Both the position numbers and the translations under genes were made by a program. A DNA stretch of 38,037 nt, from contig JAGXAE010000005.1 of assembly GCA_018971725.1 (NCBI GenBank), positions 1 through 38,037 on the forward strand, written 5' to 3'. Positions 34,835 to 38,037 of this stretch are shown piece by piece (positions within the stretch are counted from its first letter, which is position 1; every line of letters starts with the position of its first letter). The notes under the pieces were generated by a model. That model did not search any database and was not told where the DNA came from. It saw nothing but the letters and a program-made list of their open reading frames with translations. This DNA comes from Pseudomonadota bacterium. Its GTDB lineage: Bacteria; Pseudomonadota; Alphaproteobacteria; Acetobacterales; Acetobacteraceae.

Positions 34835-35607
34835 GAGGCCCAGCCGGTGAGCACCGCCATCTGCAACTTCACCGCCATTCTGCCTTGCTCCTGCGGCAGC
34901 GCCGCCAGCGCCGCTGGAAACAAGGCCCGGGGGACAATGACGCGGCTGCGCCCGGCCAGCGCGTTGGTCTCACCCGCATCGCGGAGTTCATGCAGCAGGG
35001 TCAGCGGATTGGCGTATAGAAAGTCCAGTTCTTCCAGATCCGCCACTGGATGCGTAAACCCGGCGCGTTGCAGCAGCCCGGCGCAATCCCGTAATTCCGG
35101 AAACGGTGAGACGCGAGGGCTGACCTTGCCGGTGAGCGCTTCCTCTGCTTCCAGCAGGGCCAGGCGCAGTTCGTGCAGCGTGCCCAATACCGGCAGGCTG
35201 GCCAGCAGCAACCCCTCCGGCTTCAGCGCGCGGCGCAGCTGGATGAGCGCACCGGGCAGATCGTCCAGAAAATGCAGGGACAGGGGGGCCAGGATCACGT
35301 CATATGCTTCCGTGGGCAGGCCGAAATGTTCCGGGTCCGGCAAGTGGATGGGCCGGCCACCGGCGAGCCTGGCCATGGCGGGGGAGAAATCCGCGCTATC
35401 CACCTTCATGCCGCGCGCGGCAAGTTGTGGGGCCACGGTGCCGCGCCCGCCGAAATCCAGCGCGTGGGAGAAACGGCTCGTGGTGTCGTCCAGCCTGTCG
35501 AGCAGGCGCCCTGCCAATTCCTCAAGTACCGGGGTAACAGAGGTGAGACGGCGCGCCGCCCTGTTCCGGTGTTTTACCATCGCGCCAAAATCGAAAATCC
35601 GTTGCAC
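34831..35607 (-). CDS. SAM-dependent methyltransferase (NDUFAF5/BioC-like)
   Basis: A 258-residue class I methyltransferase. The start QRIFDFGAMVKHRNRAAR resembles the IFD-x-R-x3-R-x-R-A opening of the NDUFAF5/BioC-like group, which argues for the GTG at 35605-35607 over the ATG at 35580. Motif I is ALDFGGRGTVAPQLAARG, motif II DSADFSPAMARLAGG, and motif post-I/III DVILAPLSLHFLDDLPGALI with LKPEGLLLASLPV. Mitochondrial NDUFAF5 acts in complex I assembly; BioC acts in biotin synthesis. The alphaproteobacterial relatives are usually of unknown target. Its start codon directly abuts that of comF on the other strand. Confidence 0.82.
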   Translation of the reverse strand: MQRIFDFGAMVKHRNRAARRLTSVTPVLEELAGRLLDRLDDTTSRFSHALDFGGRGTVAPQLAARGMKVDSADFSPAMARLAGGRPIHLPDPEHFGLPTEAYDVILAPLSLHFLDDLPGALIQLRRALKPEGLLLASLPVLGTLHELRLALLEAEEALTGKVSPRVSPFPELRDCAGLLQRAGFTHPVADLEELDFLYANPLTLLHELRDAGETNALAGRSRVIVPRALFPAALAALPQEQGRMAVKLQMAVLTGWAS

Positions 35608-36339
35608 ATGAAGCCCCTGTTTCGCTGGGTTCTGGATAGCGTCTTGCCACCCTCCTGTCTCGTTTGCGACAAAACGGTGGAGGCGCAGGGCCAGCTCTGC
35701 TTGAAATGTTTCACCACCGCGAATTTCGTAACGGCACCTTTGTGCGCCTGTTGCGGCGTGCCTTTGCCTTTCGCGGAAGATGGCGCCAAGGAGCATCTTT
35801 GCGATGCTTGCGAGGTGTCGCCTCCGGCTTTTACCATGGCCCGTGCCGCGCTGCGCTATGACGATACCGCCAAGAAAATCATCATGCCGCTGAAATATGG
35901 CGACCAGAGCGAAGCCGCGGCGGGTTTGGCGCGATTGATGCGTCGCCCTGGCGAGGAGATGCTGCAATCGGCCAACCTGCTGGTGCCGGTGCCGTTGCAC
36001 GCCGCCCGCTTGCGCCAGCGCCGCTATAATCAGGCGGCGGTTCTGGCCATAGCGCTGGCCCGGCTCACCGGCCGGCCGCTGGGGTTGGATGTTTTGCGCC
36101 GCTGGCGGGCGACCCGTAAACTTGAAGGGCTGAGTGCCGCGGAGCGGCGGGTCGAGCTTATGGATGCCATCTCTCTGCGGCAGGGCGCGGAAGTGTTGGG
36201 CAAGCGCGTGCTGCTGATCGACGATGTGATGACCACCGGTGCCACCGCGCATCAATGTGCCAAGGCGTTGCGCGAGGGCGGCGCGGCGCGGGTGGATGTG
36301 CTCACCGTGGCGCGCGTGGCTGACCCGCGTCTGCAATAG
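35608..36339 (+). CDS. comF: ComF family phosphoribosyltransferase-like protein
   Basis: A 243-residue protein. The N-terminus has a double zinc ribbon: C17/C20 with C31/C34, then C46/C49 with C65/C68. The C-terminal type I phosphoribosyltransferase domain has NLLVPVPLHAARLRQRRYNQ and the PRPP-binding loop VLLIDDVMTTGAT. ComF proteins take part in DNA uptake in competent bacteria and otherwise have uncertain roles. The ATG at 35608 is the first base after the divergent methyltransferase start, so its promoter and ribosome-binding site must lie inside that gene. grxC, a DUF1178 gene and hpnK follow on the same strand. Confidence 0.9.
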   Translation: MKPLFRWVLDSVLPPSCLVCDKTVEAQGQLCLKCFTTANFVTAPLCACCGVPLPFAEDGAKEHLCDACEVSPPAFTMARAALRYDDTAKKIIMPLKYGDQSEAAAGLARLMRRPGEEMLQSANLLVPVPLHAARLRQRRYNQAAVLAIALARLTGRPLGLDVLRRWRATRKLEGLSAAERRVELMDAISLRQGAEVLGKRVLLIDDVMTTGATAHQCAKALREGGAARVDVLTVARVADPRLQ

Positions 36340-36382
36340 AATCATCTTGCATTCGGCAGGGTCTGAGCTAATTGGTTTGGAA

Positions 36383-36640
36383 ATGCCCGAAATCGAGATT
36401 TATACACAGCCCTACTGCCCGTATTGCGATCGTGCCATCGCGCTTCTGCAACGTAAGGGTGCTGACTTCAAGGAAATCAGTGCGCCGCGAGGCACTGTGT
36501 TGCGTGACGAAGCGCTGCGCCGTTCCGGTGGCCGCACCTCGGTGCCGCAAATATTCATCGGCGGCCGGCATGTTGGCGGAAGCGATGATCTGCTGGCACT
36601 TGAACGCGCCGGCGAATTGGATGCGCTGCTGACGCCATGA
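36383..36640 (+). CDS. grxC: Glutaredoxin 3
   Basis: An 85-residue thioredoxin-fold protein that reduces disulfides with glutathione. The dithiol active site is CPYC (C12, C15) in IYTQPYCPYCDRAIALLQ. The cis-proline motif TSVPQIFIGG and the glutathione-binding GGSDDL are present. Length is typical of bacterial Grx3. The ATG at 36383 follows the comF stop by 43 bp. Its stop overlaps the start of the DUF1178 gene by 4 bp, a neighbour pair common in Alphaproteobacteria. Confidence 0.95.
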   Translation: MPEIEIYTQPYCPYCDRAIALLQRKGADFKEISAPRGTVLRDEALRRSGGRTSVPQIFIGGRHVGGSDDLLALERAGELDALLTP

Positions 36641-37092
36641 TCCATTATCAGCTCCGTTGTGATGCCGGCCACGAGTTCGATGGCTGGTTTAAGAACAGTT
36701 CCGGATTCGAGACGCAGGCAGCGTCCGGCTTCCTTACATGCCCGTCTTGCGGCAGCGTCGAGGTTTCCCGGGCGCTGATGGCGCCGGCAATTCCGCGTAA
36801 AGGTGCCGCGCCCATCATCCCTGGGCCGCCGCAGACGCTTTCAACGCCGCAGACCGCAGGGGGCGCGCTGCCGGATGCGGTGCGCGCGGCTCTACAGAAC
36901 CTGCGCGAAGAGGTCGAGAAAAACTGCGATTATGTTGGCGCCGACTTTGCCGAGGAGGCTCGGCGCATTCATTATGGCGAGGCCGTGCCGCGCGGCATCT
37001 ATGGCGAAAGCTCGGACGACGACGCCGAATTGCTGGCCGAGGATGGCATCGCCTTTGCCCGCATCCCCTGGGTGCCGCGCAACGACAGCTGA
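36637..37092 (+). CDS. DUF1178 family protein
   Basis: A 151-residue soluble protein starting MIHYQLRCDAGHEFDGWFKN, with a second CxxC site in FLTCPSCGSVEVSRALMAPA. The paired Cys sites suggest a small metal-binding head. A proline-rich linker and the acidic C-terminal half (NCDYVGADFAEEARRIHYGE) follow. All of this matches the DUF1178 family, widespread in Alphaproteobacteria and often located beside grxC. No function is established. The ATG overlaps the grxC stop by 4 bp. Confidence 0.9.
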   Translation: MIHYQLRCDAGHEFDGWFKNSSGFETQAASGFLTCPSCGSVEVSRALMAPAIPRKGAAPIIPGPPQTLSTPQTAGGALPDAVRAALQNLREEVEKNCDYVGADFAEEARRIHYGEAVPRGIYGESSDDDAELLAEDGIAFARIPWVPRNDS

Positions 37093-37095
37093 GCC

Positions 37096-37881
37096 TTGCG
37101 GCGGGTTGTTTTCTCGGCCGATGATTTCGGCCTTACTGAATCCGTGAATGAGGCGGTGGAGCGCGCCAATCGCGGGGGTTGCCTGACACAGGCGAGCCTG
37201 ATGGTGGCCGCCCCTGCCGCAGCGGACGCGGTGCGCAGGGCCAAGGCGCTGCCCAGGCTGAATGTGGGGTTGCATCTGGTGTTGGTTGATGGTGATTCGC
37301 TGCTGGGCCATGCGCGCCTGCCGCACATCACTGGGCCAGATGGGCGGTTTTCCACCAACCAGGCGGCTTTGGGCGTGCGCTACTTCTTCTCCCCGGCGGC
37401 AAGGCGGGAGTTGCGGACGGAGATCGAGGCGCAATTCGCGGCCTATGCCGCTACGGGTCTCACGCTGCACCATGCCGATGCGCATAAGCATTTTCTGCTG
37501 CATCCCACCATTGGCCGCATGATGATCGAGGTGGGGCGGCAATATGGGCTGCGGCGCATCCGCGTGCCGGCCGAGCCGCCTGCCATATTGGCGGCGTGTG
37601 GGGAGAGGGTGGGGTTTGGCGACCGCGCGCTTTATGCCTGGACGAAGCTGCTGCGGCTCCAGGCGCGAGGGCTGGAGGTGCCGGACCAGGTGTTCGGCAT
37701 CAAATGGTCAGGCCATATGACGCGCGAAAAAATTGAGCGCCTGTTGCCGCATCTGCCCGAGGGCCGCACGGAGATTTATACTCACCCCGCCACACGCCGG
37801 GACGAGGCACTGGTGAGCCTTATGCCGGGCTATGACCACGTGGGGGAGTTCGAGGCGCTGCTTGCCGATTATCAAATCTGA
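37096..37881 (+). CDS. hpnK: HpnK-like hopanoid-associated ChbG/YdjC family deacetylase
   Basis: A 261-residue protein of the YdjC/ChbG carbohydrate deacetylase family. FSADDFGLTESVNEAVERA gives the metal-binding Asp pair (D9, D10); NVGLHLVLVDGDSLL and LHHADAHKHFLLHPTIGRMM supply further His ligands. The RLPHITGPDGRFSTNQ segment and overall length match HpnK, encoded with hopanoid-biosynthesis genes in many Alphaproteobacteria. Its reaction is not proven. The start is a TTG at 37096, 3 bp after the DUF1178 stop. Any further hopanoid genes that followed are not visible; instead the window runs into an IS element. Confidence 0.85.
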   Translation: MRRVVFSADDFGLTESVNEAVERANRGGCLTQASLMVAAPAAADAVRRAKALPRLNVGLHLVLVDGDSLLGHARLPHITGPDGRFSTNQAALGVRYFFSPAARRELRTEIEAQFAAYAATGLTLHHADAHKHFLLHPTIGRMMIEVGRQYGLRRIRVPAEPPAILAACGERVGFGDRALYAWTKLLRLQARGLEVPDQVFGIKWSGHMTREKIERLLPHLPEGRTEIYTHPATRRDEALVSLMPGYDHVGEFEALLADYQI

Positions 37882-37977
37882 GACTTCAATCACGGCCTAG
37901 GCACTATCGACATTCAGGATTCCCAAACGGCTTAAACGCTGATTCATATGGTTCTGTGCATTGGTACGGAGTCGGGA

Positions 37978-38037
37978 ATGGCGGTTAAGCGGTATGAGTT
38001 GAGCGAGGCGCAGTGGCTGAAAATTGCCCCTTTGCTC
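37978..38037 (+). mobile_element. IS5-family transposase, N-terminal start (partial)
   Basis: From the ATG at 37978 the frame reads MAVKRYELSEAQWLKIAPLL to the window edge. The ELSEAQWxKIxPLLP pattern is the standard N-terminus of IS5-family transposases. The left end of the element probably lies within 37882-37977. The CCTAGG at 37896-37901 would fit a CTAG/TNA-type target site, as used by this family, but the other end is outside the window. Confidence 0.8.

Overview
This is a GC-rich, densely packed chromosomal segment from an alphaproteobacterium. I infer Acetobacteraceae, perhaps near Acidocella or Acidiphilium. The reasons are the greA, carB and carA order divergent from yqeY-dnaG-rpoD, a helix-turn-helix extension on CarA, an HpnK-type hopanoid-associated deacetylase, alphaproteobacterial-type YraN, DUF3553 and DUF1178 proteins, and IS5-type transposase ends at both window edges. 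No rRNA, tRNA or CRISPR array was seen.

Layout. 1-131 is the 3' end of an IS5-family transposase, followed by a palindrome-rich element (140-282). On the minus strand, 4427 down to 278 is an apparent operon: XRE regulator, 3-mercaptopyruvate sulfurtransferase, cystathionine beta-lyase, MgtC/DUF4010 membrane protein. 4626-6136 carries an AI-2E-type permease and yraN. 6148-7524 is an M20 peptidase on the minus strand, divergent from cysS and a TrmJ-type RNA methyltransferase (7603-9727). 9728-11513 is an island with more A+T than its surroundings. It holds one unfamiliar gene: an N-terminal zinc ribbon and a C-terminal HEPN-type R-x4-H motif. An aldo/keto reductase follows (11514-12557).

On the minus strand, 19595 down to 12572 is a long gene string: carA, a HepT-like HEPN gene, a MntA-like nucleotidyltransferase gene, carB, greA and threonine ammonia-lyase. 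The HEPN/nucleotidyltransferase pair lies between the two subunits of carbamoyl-phosphate synthase, and GTGA stop/start overlaps link it to carA. Divergent from it is the macromolecular-synthesis string yqeY, dnaG, rpoD (19678-23947). A 60-bp tandem repeat, a GNAT acetyltransferase, an RluA-type pseudouridine synthase and a tiny DUF3553 gene come next.

25547-26140 is an orphan minus-strand gene whose His and Cys motifs resemble a caspase-like (clan CD) fold. moaA follows. A TetR regulator (minus) faces a three-gene RND efflux operon (28134-33883) ordered outer-membrane factor, adaptor, pump. The last part has radC, a NDUFAF5/BioC-like methyltransferase (minus) with its start codon abutting that of comF, then grxC, a DUF1178 gene, hpnK, and the 5' end of another IS5-type transposase.

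The strongest candidates for undescribed biology are the zinc-ribbon/HEPN protein at 10036-11292 and the HEPN-MNT module inside the pyrimidine/arginine carAB operon, whose CarA also carries a fused helix-turn-helix domain. Family names come from recognising motifs by eye. No database search was possible.
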